Shown here in pieces: positions 8,233 through 15,868 of a stretch of 35,606 nt of DNA. The stretch covers positions 1 to 35,606 of the forward strand of contig JAJSZP010000007.1 in NCBI GenBank assembly GCA_030262775.1. Reading direction: 5' to 3'. Origin of the DNA: Deltaproteobacteria bacterium (GTDB lineage: Bacteria > Desulfobacterota > Desulfobacteria > Desulfobacterales > ETH-SRB1). The stretch's first letter is position 1. Each line of letters opens with the position of its first letter. The notes under the pieces are model-generated. The model was not told the DNA's origin. It ran no database searches and saw only the letters and a list, made by a program, of their open reading frames with translations. Position numbers and translations under genes: made by a program.

Positions 8233-8799
8233 TTACGTTGTCTGCAAAAAATTCCTTAAAATCCTTTTGCCGACCGATGTCATGATAGATTCAGGATGAA
8301 ACTGGATTCCTTCTGTTGGATGTTTTCGATGTCTGATGCCCATGATTTCTTTGTCATCGGATTCCGCACTTATCTCCAGACAATCGGGCAGATTTTCTCT
8401 TGATACAGATAAAGAGTGATAACGCATGGCCGTAAATGGCTTGCGTATGCTATGATACAAAGTTTTTCCATCAGCCTTTATTATGGAAGTTTTTCCATGC
8501 ATTAACCGTTTGGCTGAAATTACTTTTCCACCAAAAGCAGCAGCAATGGCCTGATGCCCTAAACACACACCAAGGATTGGAACCAGTCCGGAGAAATGCT
8601 TAACAACTGAAAGCGATATTCCTGCTGTTTCAGGCCTGCCTGGTCCTGGCGATATAACAATTCCTGATGGTTTTATGGTAATAAGATCGGAAACAGAAAC
8701 CACATCATTGCGGAATACTTTGACCGGCGCGCCAATCTGTTCAATATATTGCACCAAATTGTATGTAAATGAATCATAGTTGTCAATCATTACGATCAT
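8233..8799 (-). CDS. trpG: Anthranilate synthase component II (glutamine amidotransferase)
   Basis: A 188-residue class I glutamine amidotransferase that releases ammonia from glutamine for anthranilate synthesis by TrpE. The triad is visible: Cys79 in GVCLGHQA, and His168/Glu170 in FHPESIMT. VISPGPGRPETAGIS forms the oxyanion-loop region. A strong ribosome site (AGGAGG, 8 bases upstream of the ATG) overlaps the stop codon of trpE, so the two are transcribed and probably translated together. The protein could also serve PabB for folate, as single TrpG/PabA proteins often do, but adjacency to trpE decides the name. No trpDCFBA follows; downstream on this strand there are only about 120 bases before a convergent gene. 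Confidence 0.95.
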   Translation of the reverse strand: MIVMIDNYDSFTYNLVQYIEQIGAPVKVFRNDVVSVSDLITIKPSGIVISPGPGRPETAGISLSVVKHFSGLVPILGVCLGHQAIAAAFGGKVISAKRLMHGKTSIIKADGKTLYHSIRKPFTAMRYHSLSVSRENLPDCLEISAESDDKEIMGIRHRKHPTEGIQFHPESIMTSVGKRILRNFLQTT

Positions 8800-8811
8800 A
8801 TGTGCTTCCTC

Positions 8812-10296
8812 CTATGATATGCTTTTCTGTAATAGTTCCAGTGCCTTTTGTATTGCCATTGCTTTATTGACGGTTTCAACCCGTTCCCGTTCAGGATCGG
8901 AGTCGGCAACTATTCCTGCGCCTGCCTGTACGGTCAGCCGTTTGTTTTCAATGCTGGCGGTTCTTATGGTAATGGCCAGATCCATATTGCCGTGAAAAGA
9001 AATATATCCGACTGCGCCTCCATACGGCCCTCTTGGTTCCTGTTCCAGTTCTGCGATGATTTCCATGGCTCTTACTTTAGGAGCGCCTGACAAGGTTCCG
9101 GCAGGGAATGAGGCTGATAGAAGGTCCCATGCATCACAATCAGAACGCAGGTCACAGCATATGTTGGATACAAGGTGCATTACATGAGAATATCTTTCGA
9201 CAATCATAAGATCCGTAACCTGAACCGTACCAGTTTTTGCAACCCGTCCGAGGTCATTGCGTCCTAAATCTACCAGCATAAGGTGTTCAGCTCTTTCTTT
9301 TTCATCTTGAAGAAGCTCATTTGCAAGTAGCCTGTCTTCCTGCTCGGTTTTTCCCCTGGGTCGTGTTCCGGCAATAGGGCGAAGGGTGGCTACTCTGTTT
9401 TCCAGCCTTACCATTGTTTCAGGTGAAGAGCCGACAAGCGCCATATCATCAAGATGCATGAAAAAGAGATAGGGAGAAGGATTAATATGTCGCTGAGCCC
9501 GATACAGTTCCAGGAGGTCAGGAGAGGTTTCGCAGATAAAGGGCTGAGATATTACAGCTTGAATAACTTCTCCTTCATGGATATATTTTTTTATTGTTTT
9601 TACATGTGATCGAAAAGTATCTGCTTCCATTTGAGCAGTCAGCTTGTATTCAGCTTGACTTTTTCGGATATTTTTTTCCGGCGGATTGCTATCCATTGAT
9701 TCAAGCATGGCCTGTATTCGAGCTGCAGCCTCCTCATAAGTTTGTTCGGAATCCTGATTTTCATCCAAAAATGCGATGACTATGCCAAAGAACGTATTGC
9801 GGATATTGTCAAAGATAATAAGTTCATCCGGTATGATAAAATGAGCAAAAGGCTTATTCTCAGGCAGCATATTCGGAATTTTTTCAAAAAAGGAAACCAT
9901 TTCATAGGTTAAATATCCTGCCATTCCCCCCCAGAACCTGGGAAGTTCAGTAATATCAGCCGGTTGATATTTGCTCATAAAATTTCTAAGGATCTCCAGC
10001 GGTTTTCCATTATGAGGGATCTTGTTTAAAGTGCCATTGCCCTGAATTTCCACTTCTTTTTTAAATACTCTTATATGAAAACGGGCTGAGGAGCCAAGAA
10101 AGCTGTATCTTCCCCATCTTTCACCTCCTTCTACACTTTCAAAGAGAAATACAGGCCCTTTATTTTTATAAATTTTCTTAAAAAGAGAAACCGGGGTTTC
10201 AGTATCTGCCAGGATTTCTACACAAACAGGAATTACGTTATTGTGCTCAGCCAATTGGATAAATTTATCTTTGTCCGGAAATTTTTTTATAAGCAT
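8812..10296 (-). CDS. trpE: Anthranilate synthase component I
   Basis: A 494-residue chorismate-binding enzyme converting chorismate plus ammonia into anthranilate, first committed step of tryptophan synthesis. The N-terminal half carries the TrpE-type feedback region FLFESVEGGERWGRYSFLGS (LLES-type Trp-binding motif). The chorismate-binding half shows SPETMVRLE, IAGTRPRGKT, DLGRNDLGRV, FPAGTLSGAPKVRAMEII and the terminal GAGIVADSDPERE. The TrpE-like N-terminus and the leader peptide upstream favour trpE over pabB. The ATG at 10296 is preceded by AAAGGAG at 6 bases. Expression is very likely attenuated by the trp leader at 10371-10558. Confidence 0.96.
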   Translation of the reverse strand: MLIKKFPDKDKFIQLAEHNNVIPVCVEILADTETPVSLFKKIYKNKGPVFLFESVEGGERWGRYSFLGSSARFHIRVFKKEVEIQGNGTLNKIPHNGKPLEILRNFMSKYQPADITELPRFWGGMAGYLTYEMVSFFEKIPNMLPENKPFAHFIIPDELIIFDNIRNTFFGIVIAFLDENQDSEQTYEEAAARIQAMLESMDSNPPEKNIRKSQAEYKLTAQMEADTFRSHVKTIKKYIHEGEVIQAVISQPFICETSPDLLELYRAQRHINPSPYLFFMHLDDMALVGSSPETMVRLENRVATLRPIAGTRPRGKTEQEDRLLANELLQDEKERAEHLMLVDLGRNDLGRVAKTGTVQVTDLMIVERYSHVMHLVSNICCDLRSDCDAWDLLSASFPAGTLSGAPKVRAMEIIAELEQEPRGPYGGAVGYISFHGNMDLAITIRTASIENKRLTVQAGAGIVADSDPERERVETVNKAMAIQKALELLQKSIS

Positions 10297-10370
10297 AAAT
10301 GCTCCTTTAGCATTTAATTTGAATGTAATGAAGCTTCTCCAGCAAACGGGCGGGGGTATTTAAAAATCAT

Positions 10371-10401
10371 AATAAAAAAGGCCGTGAACTTTTCCACGGC
10401 C
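10371..10401 (-). terminator. trp leader hairpin 2 (T-tailed, terminator-like)
   Basis: Reading the minus strand, GGCCGTG (10401-10395) pairs with CACGGCC (10386-10380) around an 8-nt loop and is followed by TTTTTTATT. It lies about 75 bases upstream of trpE and 71 bases downstream of the leader stop codon. Its 5' arm (CCGTGG, 10399-10394) could alternatively pair with CCACGG (10423-10418) of hairpin 1, giving a mutually exclusive antiterminator-like fold. Confidence 0.8.
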
Positions 10402-10405
10402 TTTT

Positions 10406-10444
10406 AAAAATAAAAAACCGTGGGTTTTTGGATCTGCCCACGGT
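10406..10444 (-). terminator. trp leader hairpin 1 (T-tailed)
   Basis: On the minus strand ACCGTGGG (10444-10437) pairs perfectly with CCCACGGT (10424-10417) around a 12-nt loop and is followed by TTTTTATTTTT. It begins 28 bases after the stop codon of the leader peptide. Together with hairpin 2 it forms a tandem pair whose arms (CCACGG/CCGTGG) are cross-complementary, as in transcription attenuators. Which pairing is the terminator and which the antiterminator cannot be settled by eye. Confidence 0.8.
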
Positions 10445-10471
10445 CCTTAAAGCTTTTTTATTTATAATTAG

Positions 10472-10558
10472 CTAACGAAGTTCCGGTGACATCTCCACAA
10501 ATTCGAGCCACCACCAGCATTTAATATCTATCTTATTGGTACTATTTACTTTTAGCAT
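10472..10558 (-). CDS. trpL: trp operon leader peptide with three tandem Trp codons
   Basis: A 28-residue ORF on the minus strand (ATG 10558, stop TAG 10474-10472). Codons 15-17 are TGG TGG TGG (10516-10508), giving CWWWLEF. It is followed by two T-tailed hairpins and then trpE. Three consecutive Trp codons directly ahead of trpE are the hallmark of ribosome-mediated attenuation: a ribosome stalling for charged tRNA-Trp alters folding of the following RNA and lets transcription into trpEG. A weak AGAG lies about 11 bases before the ATG. The gene is too short for usual annotation, but the Trp run, position and hairpins agree. Confidence 0.88.
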   Translation of the reverse strand: MLKVNSTNKIDIKCWWWLEFVEMSPELR

Positions 10559-10593
10559 AATTAAGTTATCTCTTGCATATAAATAATTGATTA

Positions 10594-10625
10594 ATTTAAC
10601 TAGCTGTTTTTGGGGTGTTTGTCAA
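10594..10625 (-). promoter_or_regulatory. Candidate trp promoter
   Basis: On the minus strand TTGACA (perfect -35) occupies 10625-10620. The -10 element is unclear: TTAAAT (10599-10594, 4 of 6) is spaced 20 bases away, and the better-spaced TAGTTA matches poorly. The position, 36 bases ahead of the leader peptide ATG, suits a trp promoter. Confidence 0.4.
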
Positions 10626-10862
10626 GGTGTTTTTAAGATCTACTACAGGGCAATTGCATCAAAATTCGGCATGGTTTTTAATTCTAAACAAATCAACAGG
10701 TTGCAAATACCGCTTCAAAAATAAGCACCGATAAGCTACTTGCTATAACTTAAATGTTTTGGTATTGACCATCCAATACTGCAGTTTGGAACTTTTCAAT
10801 GCGGAAATGGAACTATCCTGTGTGAAATTTCCGGCAATGGGACACAAGCCGATCAGTAAATT
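10626..10862. other. Intergenic stretch with no recognised feature
   Basis: Between the trp promoter region and the end of alr I find no ORF with coding character, no T-tailed hairpin and no repeat copy seen elsewhere in the window. The part 10770-10860 (GGCAATGGGACACAAGCC and neighbours) vaguely recalls the outer part of an insertion sequence, but no inverted partner is present. Confidence 0.3.
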
Positions 10863-11993
10863 CTATCTCAGATAAATTCTTGGTACACGTTCCATTATTG
10901 TTGAAACAACTTCATAGTTGATTGTATTGATGCTTGAGGCAATTTTATCTACGGTTATTGAAGAATTGCCCTGCTTGCCGAAAACAACTACTTCTTCCTC
11001 CATTACAACTTCTGGAATTTCACCCACATCAAGCATGGTCAAGTCCATGCAGATGCGTCCCACGATTGGTGCACTTTGACTGCATACAAGCATGCGGCCA
11101 TTTGAGGACAGCAGCCTGTTAAGTCCGTCAGCGTAACCGATGGACACTGTAGCAATGGTTGTAGGCTTTTCAGTCTCATAGGTTATTCCATAACTTACTT
11201 TGAAACCGGCCGGAACTTTTTTTAAATGAATTATCTTTGTCTTTAGTTCCATTGCCGGTTTTAGCTTAATGATGCTTTTATCCACTTCTTCTGAGGCGTA
11301 AAGCCCATAAATTGAAATGCCGGCACGAACCATATCCAGATGGGTTTCCGGCATATTTATTATGGCTGCACTGTTTGCAGCGTGAGTTACAGGTATTTCC
11401 AGGCCTGCGATGCGTAACTGATTAAGAAAGTCCATAAATATTTCAAACTGCTTACCAGCATAAGACCTGTCCGATTTATCGGCTGTTGCAAAGTGGGTGT
11501 AAATACCTTCCAGCTCAAGCATGGGTAAGCGAGAGATAGATTCAACCTCACTTAGAGAGTTATTTTTAATCCCCCTCAAAATTCCAAGCCTTCCCATTCC
11601 GGTATCCACTTTTATGTGAACTTTAATTTTTTTACCATAAGTATTGGCGTTTTGAGAAAGCTCTTCGGATGTTTCGTAAGAATAAACTGTTTGAGTGAGA
11701 GCAAATTCAATAAGGTTTTTTACATATGCTGGAGGAGTATATCCGAAGATCAGAACCGGAGCATCAATGCCGGCTTTTCTGATTTTAATACCTTCTTCAA
11801 TATTCGCAACACCAAGGGCATCTGCGCCGTTTTCAAGCGACTGCCGGGCAACTTCAATTATGCCGTGCCCGTAAGCATTTGCCTTTACAACAGCCATAAG
11901 GCGTGCCTTTGGGTTTGTGATGCGTCGTAATCCAAGGATGTTGTAGGCTATGGCTTTAAGGTCAATTTCCGCCCAAACAATTGGAGAATTCAA
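10863..11993 (-). CDS. alr: Alanine racemase
   Basis: A 376-residue PLP-dependent fold-III alanine racemase producing D-alanine for peptidoglycan. The PLP lysine is Lys37 in AVVKANAYGHG; the second catalytic base is Tyr268 in KVSYGITYE; VDTGMGRLG, HAANSAA, RAGISIYG, SIGYADGLNR and GRICMDLTMLDV are all present, and it ends with IMERVPRIYLR. Length is typical. The start is TTG at 11993, with GAGG spaced about 8 bases upstream on the minus strand; WAEIDLKAIAYN follows as expected. It lies downstream of a VUT-family gene and a yggS-type gene on the same strand, with 118 bases between it and the former. Confidence 0.97.
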   Translation of the reverse strand: MNSPIVWAEIDLKAIAYNILGLRRITNPKARLMAVVKANAYGHGIIEVARQSLENGADALGVANIEEGIKIRKAGIDAPVLIFGYTPPAYVKNLIEFALTQTVYSYETSEELSQNANTYGKKIKVHIKVDTGMGRLGILRGIKNNSLSEVESISRLPMLELEGIYTHFATADKSDRSYAGKQFEIFMDFLNQLRIAGLEIPVTHAANSAAIINMPETHLDMVRAGISIYGLYASEEVDKSIIKLKPAMELKTKIIHLKKVPAGFKVSYGITYETEKPTTIATVSIGYADGLNRLLSSNGRMLVCSQSAPIVGRICMDLTMLDVGEIPEVVMEEEVVVFGKQGNSSITVDKIASSINTINYEVVSTIMERVPRIYLR

Positions 11994-12111
11994 GAAAATA
12001 CCTCAAAAAATTCCGCATACCGATCATGGTACAAAGATGAAGCATATGGACAATGTTGCATTTTCTATGTTTCCGGTTATTGCTGTTATCGTCCGTCTGC
12101 TCCAGGCATTA

Positions 12112-12645
12112 TTAGCCGGCTTGTATATCCGATCCTTCATCTGCAAGGGATCGGATAGAAATCCTTTTGTCATACCAACGGAATACAAGAGACCAAACAA
12201 AGCCTCCTATGATTTTAGCCAAGAATTGCCCTAAAATAATCCCCCAGAGCAACTCTCCAAAAGCTAATGTTGGGAAAACTATGGAATCTACTCCAGCACT
12301 AGGTATGTTGCTTCCATTTACACGTAACCAACGCGGATATTTGCCGAGTTGATGATAAGCAATCGTATCTACAGTGGCTGCGGCAGCAAATGCTACAAAT
12401 GAAGCCATTGCGATTGGTCCAGCGTTTCGGTTTAACAACCAGGACAATATAGCACCAGTTGCTATTAAAATTGACATTTTCAGGAATAAATGATTCCCGC
12501 ACCATGTTTCGTGCAACTGATCCCTTGCAGTTAAATCCAGACCAATAAACAAAAAGGCATTAATAATGGCAAAGCTTGGTCCAAACGCCGCTACACTTAA
12601 ATTTGCTATAACAATTGCGACAAGGTATAAAATTACGTAGATCAA
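12112..12645 (-). CDS. VUT-family membrane protein (possible queuosine-precursor transporter)
   Basis: A 177-residue integral membrane protein with about five hydrophobic segments (near residues 1-20, 22-37, 52-70, 75-95 and 130-160). The blocks VIANLSVAAFGPSFAIINAF, FIGLDLTARDQLHETW and VAFAAAATVDTIAYHQLGK match the VUT family, formerly DUF165, whose YhhQ branch imports preQ0/preQ1 precursors of queuosine. The family-typical GSNIPSAGVDSIVFPTLAFG follows. Substrate is inferred from family only; no queuosine gene or preQ1 riboswitch is nearby. The start is TTG at 12645, since a TGA precedes it in frame by one codon. Some VUT proteins are phage or plasmid borne. Confidence 0.8.
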   Translation of the reverse strand: MIYVILYLVAIVIANLSVAAFGPSFAIINAFLFIGLDLTARDQLHETWCGNHLFLKMSILIATGAILSWLLNRNAGPIAMASFVAFAAAATVDTIAYHQLGKYPRWLRVNGSNIPSAGVDSIVFPTLAFGELLWGIILGQFLAKIIGGFVWSLVFRWYDKRISIRSLADEGSDIQAG

Positions 12646-12825
12646 GATTCATTTCTCAAGTATCAAGATTTGCTACTCTGAATTGCGTTTGATAGTTAAT
12701 GCCGCTGGGGCATAAACTATGGTCTCAGCATGTATACAGTTAAGGGGACTTCTATAGATAGATGAGTAAATTTTTGCTCACCGACTAAAATCAATTGGGT
12801 TGCAACTTCCTCAATTTTTTTTGTT

Positions 12826-13566
12826 TCAAAGTTTATCCCCAATGCCGTTTCCTTTATTGCCAAATCCTACCCGCCCAGCTTGAAAAATTGCAGTTCCAAT
12901 GCGGACAAGGGTTGCTCCTTCCTTTATTGCGACTTCAAAATCATTTGTCATACCCATGGATAATTCCTGCATATTAACATTTCTTATTGCTTTATCTCTG
13001 ATATTATTACGCAGGATTCTCAGAGCTGAAAAATAGGGTCCAGCCTTTTCGGGATTATTGAAGAAGGGCGGCATTGTCATAAGGCCTTTGATTGATAGAT
13101 TTTCGAATAGACTAATCTCTTTTATCAGCTTTTGTGAATCCTCTTCATAAATACCTGCTTTTGTGGATTCCATGCTTATATTTACCTGGATCATGATTTT
13201 TTGGATTTTGTTTATTTTTTTTGCCTGTTTATTTAATTCATGAGCAAGTTTTAATGAATCTACTGTGTGAATCATATCAAAAAGTTTGACAGCGTATTTT
13301 GCTTTGTTACTCTGAAGGTGTCCTATAAAATGCCATGAAACAGGATAAGATGACAGTGCATTGATTTTATCTCTGGCTTCCTGAATATAATTTTCTCCAA
13401 GAATATCGACACCTGCTGTTATCGCTTTTCTGACCGTGTCTTTCGGTATGGTTTTGCTAACAGCCACAAGGTGAACAGTATCAGGATTTCTGCCGCAATC
13501 AATGGCTGCCTTTTTGATACGTTCTTTAATATTACTTAGTTTTTTTTTAAGAACTTCAGATTCCAT
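12826..13566 (-). CDS. yggS: YggS/PLPBP-type pyridoxal phosphate homeostasis protein
   Basis: A 246-residue single-domain PLP-binding TIM barrel of the YggS/PROSC family, which buffers PLP and affects amino-acid and keto-acid balance; no clear enzymatic reaction is known. The PLP lysine is Lys38 in HLVAVSKTIP. GENYIQEARDK, WHFIGHLQSNKAKY, IQVNISMESTKAGI, GLMTMPPF and the C-terminal phosphate-binding part LSMGMTNDFEVAI...RIGTAIF are all in place. In many genomes this gene sits with division or proline genes; here it stands upstream of the VUT-family gene, separated by 180 bases that show no feature. Function assignment is good, physiological role inferred. Confidence 0.95.
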   Translation of the reverse strand: MESEVLKKKLSNIKERIKKAAIDCGRNPDTVHLVAVSKTIPKDTVRKAITAGVDILGENYIQEARDKINALSSYPVSWHFIGHLQSNKAKYAVKLFDMIHTVDSLKLAHELNKQAKKINKIQKIMIQVNISMESTKAGIYEEDSQKLIKEISLFENLSIKGLMTMPPFFNNPEKAGPYFSALRILRNNIRDKAIRNVNMQELSMGMTNDFEVAIKEGATLVRIGTAIFQAGRVGFGNKGNGIGDKL

Positions 13567-13824
13567 GGGTTTTATGGGGTAGTGCTTAACATGTAGTGAT
13601 CGTATTCAGGCACTCCCAAACTCCAATTCAGCGTTATAATGGTGAATAAAATTCCAGATTGCACCAATATGATTTTCTAATTTTTTTGAAAAGGAAAGCA
13701 TTTTTTTACAAGCCGAAAAATTCTTTACCATATTATACAATTTATTTAAAGAGCTGTCTATAGCGAATTTACCACTACTTCTTAAGCGCTACCTTAGGAA
13801 CGGGGACGAAATAATTATGTTAAA
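13567..13824. other. AT-rich intergenic stretch upstream of yggS, no gene seen
   Basis: These 258 bases hold no coding frame of note and no convincing terminator. They should contain the minus-strand promoter of the yggS unit, but I cannot point to a specific -35/-10 pair. Confidence 0.3.
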
Positions 13825-14057
13825 GAAGCTGTCTCTATGATATGTAACTTCTCAATAAGTCTTGTCAATTAGAAAAATACTATGAAATCAACAAGTTGCT
13901 GATATACCCACTGTTTTTACAGAGTGACATTTGAGGCCGAATGTTCTGTATATAACATGTTGAAATCATTGGTTGCCCTGACTTATTGAGAAGTTACATG
14001 ATATATTACAACTAATTGATTTTGTGAAATAATTAGTTGAAACAAAGAGACAGCTTC
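13825..14057. repeat. Interrupted inverted repeat (older palindrome split by a MITE-like element)
   Basis: GAAGCTGTCTCT at 13825-13836 is the exact reverse complement of AGAGACAGCTTC at 14046-14057. Between the arms lie the 156-bp element at 13843-13998 and an inner pair, ACTAATT/AATTAGT, at about 14010-14037. If the element and one copy of its TGATA target are removed, the remainder folds as one long hairpin of about 72 bases. The right arm lies inside the first codons of the ORF at 14037. Confidence 0.75.
13843..13998. mobile_element. 156-bp MITE-like element, 19-bp perfect terminal inverted repeats, 5-bp target duplication
   Basis: The ends TGTAACTTCTCAATAAGTC (13843-13861) and GACTTATTGAGAAGTTACA (13980-13998) are perfect reverse complements. 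TGATA flanks the element directly on both sides (13838-13842 and 13999-14003), the mark of a transposition event with a 5-bp stagger. There is no ORF inside, so it must have been moved in trans by a transposase recognising these ends. IS families making 5-bp duplications (for example IS1634-like) are possible sources, but this is a guess. The insertion split an older palindrome. Confidence 0.88.
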
Positions 14058-14264
14058 ATAAAAAAAGTATCACAGATTTGGTTTAATATTCAAGGATTTC
14101 TTTTTCCTCAAGGCCGTCCCAAAAAGGGAGAAGAACGCATAAAAAATCCCACACGTCTTGAACGGCAACAGTCAATAACTGTAGATGAAATGTTAGAAGA
14201 CTTGCCAGAAGAACTGGTCGAAACCAAAAAGCAACTGGAAGTGCCGGCAGAAAAAATTAAATGA
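14037..14264 (+). CDS. Small 75-residue protein coupled to the radical SAM gene; possible transposase-derived fragment
   Basis: A TTG-started ORF whose TGA stop overlaps the ATG of the radical SAM gene by 4 bases (ATGA), so translation of the two is probably coupled; the downstream gene lacks its own clear ribosome site. The product is basic in front (MKQRDSFIKKVSQIWFNIQG), then GRPKKGEERIKNPTRLERQQ, and acidic at the end (DEMLEDLPEELVETKK). From memory, the blocks IWFNIQ-LFP, GRPKKGE, RLERQQ and MLEDLP resemble pieces of certain DDE transposases seen in Desulfobacterales, joined by an internal deletion. This is not verified. It has no Cys and no obvious core peptide. The start region overlaps the right arm of an inverted repeat. 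Confidence 0.5.
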   Translation: MKQRDSFIKKVSQIWFNIQGFLFPQGRPKKGEERIKNPTRLERQQSITVDEMLEDLPEELVETKKQLEVPAEKIK

Positions 14265-15256
14265 AAAAAACCGTTTCCTTTTCAAAAAATTCCACAAATG
14301 TATTTTTTCATATCCTAACGAAGTGTAATCTCAATTGCCAGCACTGTTATATAAACAGAGAACAGCATGGAGAAAACACCCTTCCCCTGTCAACAATAGA
14401 GGCATGGCTCGACGCTTTTGTCGAGAAAAGCAATATTGCCAATGTAATTTTTTTAGGTGGAGAGCCTACAATTCATCCCGACCTTTCACTTGCCATAAAA
14501 AAAGCAAAAAATATGGGTTACAACTCTATAACTGTTGACACAAACGGATATCTTTTTAATGATATACTTTCAAAAGTTTCGCCTGATGATGTTGACTATT
14601 TTAGCTTCAGCCTTGATGGGGCAACAAGAAAGACAAACAATATGATCAGAGGAAAAGGATCATATGACAAATGCATAGAAGGTGTAAAAAAAGCCGTTTC
14701 CATGGGGTTTGGCACAAGTCTTATATATACAGTAAGCAGCGCCAATATCCACGAGCTTGAAATGATGGTGCCTTTGCTATATGATCTGAATATAGAACGA
14801 TTTTTCGTACAGGTTATAGGCATCAGGGGCAAGCCGGCCCAAACAAATCAAGAGAAACTACAGGTTTCCAGATCCGAATGGTTAAGCATAATACCCGACG
14901 TTGCTGAAAAAGTTGCAAAGCGCGGCATAACTGTCTCATATCCAAAAGTCTTTTTAAGCAACGAAGAAACCTTTGAATGCGCAGGTCTTGTGGCAGAAAA
15001 TTATTTCATCTTCCCCAACGGAAGGGTTTACAGATGCCCTATCTGCGAAGACTTCTCTTTGCACAGCATGGTATTTAAGGACAACAGACTCGTCAACACA
15101 GGGAAAATAAATGAAAACGATTTTTTTCATCTTAACATACCTGAGGGATGTGTTATGAACAAGCTCATACAGCCTGAAAACCTCAGATATAAAAGCAATG
15201 GTACACCTGAATACAAGATAGCATGCTGCCTGCTGAAAGAAGAAATAAGTTATTGA
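14261..15256 (+). CDS. Radical SAM enzyme of unknown substrate
   Basis: A 331-residue radical SAM protein. Cys22, Cys26 and Cys29 (CNLNCQHCY) ligate the [4Fe-4S] cluster, and GGEPT at 66-70 is the SAM-binding motif. Later parts of the barrel are visible (VDTNGY, FSFSLDGA). The C-terminal third has additional Cys in ECAGL, NGRVYRCPICEDF, EGCVMN and ACCLLKE, resembling a SPASM or twitch-like auxiliary cluster region, as in enzymes that modify peptides, but the Cys spacing does not match a SPASM consensus I can confirm. TAA immediately precedes the ATG in frame, so the start is fixed. The gene begins inside the stop of the small upstream ORF and converges with a membrane protein gene, only 4 bases apart. 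Confidence 0.85.
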   Translation: MKKTVSFSKNSTNVFFHILTKCNLNCQHCYINREQHGENTLPLSTIEAWLDAFVEKSNIANVIFLGGEPTIHPDLSLAIKKAKNMGYNSITVDTNGYLFNDILSKVSPDDVDYFSFSLDGATRKTNNMIRGKGSYDKCIEGVKKAVSMGFGTSLIYTVSSANIHELEMMVPLLYDLNIERFFVQVIGIRGKPAQTNQEKLQVSRSEWLSIIPDVAEKVAKRGITVSYPKVFLSNEETFECAGLVAENYFIFPNGRVYRCPICEDFSLHSMVFKDNRLVNTGKINENDFFHLNIPEGCVMNKLIQPENLRYKSNGTPEYKIACCLLKEEISY

Positions 15257-15260
15257 ATCG

Positions 15261-15716
15261 CTATATTCCTCCAAACATACCAACGTCAACCGTGAATGCG
15301 TTTTTAAGTAGCCGAAACACTTCTTTTTTGTTTTGCGGTCGTTTCACCATAATTCTGGCGTCATCCATCACAAACGTAAGATAGAATCTAAAATTGATTT
15401 TTTTGATATCCTGAAAATTCCTTTCAATCAAGCCCCTTTCGTCGGAAAAAGAAAATCGAACTTTACGCGTATCAAAATCAAGCGTCACGAAATCAGCAAA
15501 CCGTTTTCCAAATACAAAGTAAACAAAATAAACCGGCGAGACAAAAATAAGCCCGGTCACCACAGCATCCTCCACGGTCGTCTGCGAGGTAACTACCTGA
15601 AAGGAAATCACAATCAGCAGAAGGATCATTGCAATGATATGGAAATAGCGAAAGTAAATGCGCTCTTCGCCAGGCATGAAAAAGGTGTACGTTTTTTTGT
15701 CAACAGAATCAGTCAT
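15261..15716 (-). CDS. Small membrane protein with two transmembrane segments and a PH-like tail
   Basis: A 151-residue protein I cannot name. After a polar N-terminus (GEERIYFRYF) there are two hydrophobic segments, about residues 26-45 (IIAMILLLIVISFQVV) and 50-70 (VVTGLIFVSPVYFVYFVFG). The C-terminal 80 residues are soluble and beta-rich (DFVTLDFDTRKVRFSF, IKKINFRFYLTF, ARIMVKRP), an arrangement typical of small proteins with a bacterial PH-like domain at the inner membrane. Composition and codon use look normal for the region. It converges with the radical SAM gene, so the two are not one transcript. Function unknown. Confidence 0.65.
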   Translation of the reverse strand: MTDSVDKKTYTFFMPGEERIYFRYFHIIAMILLLIVISFQVVTSQTTVEDAVVTGLIFVSPVYFVYFVFGKRFADFVTLDFDTRKVRFSFSDERGLIERNFQDIKKINFRFYLTFVMDDARIMVKRPQNKKEVFRLLKNAFTVDVGMFGGI

Positions 15717-15740
15717 CTTTATCTATCCAGCTCTTATTAA

Positions 15741-15794
15741 AGCCTGAGTTAAGCGATTTTTTGCGAAGAAATGTGCCAGGATCTTGATGCGGCA
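15741..15794 (+). repeat. Dispersed repeat, copy 2
   Basis: Matches 2661-2714 at 48 of 54 positions in the same orientation. The frame equivalent to the rsmD tail also reads PELSDFL-RNVPGS and then stop, but here it is not attached to a recognisable gene. It lies just upstream of the membrane-protein gene on the opposite strand. Confidence 0.9.
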
Positions 15795-15836
15795 AGTTTC
15801 GTCTCTTCTAATTCCTATCAATACTATAAGGGGCAA

Positions 15837-15868
15837 AGATTTTGTTGCATAGAGGAGGTGCAAAATCT
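15837..15868 (+). other. Hairpin with a Shine-Dalgarno-like loop
   Basis: AGATTTTG (15837-15844) pairs perfectly with CAAAATCT (15861-15868). The 16-nt loop contains AGAGGAGG, a strong ribosome-binding sequence, but no start codon with a sensible frame follows. It is 42 bases past dispersed repeat copy 2 and may belong to the same repeat family. Confidence 0.4.

Noticed and set aside
10770-10862. Insertion sequence end next to alr
   Set aside because: The sequence vaguely recalls IS termini, but there is no inverted partner, no target duplication and no transposase remnant.
14037-14264. Confident RiPP precursor peptide
   Set aside because: There is no core-like tail rich in Cys, Ser, Thr or Gly, and several blocks recall transposase sequence, so the precursor reading is only one option.
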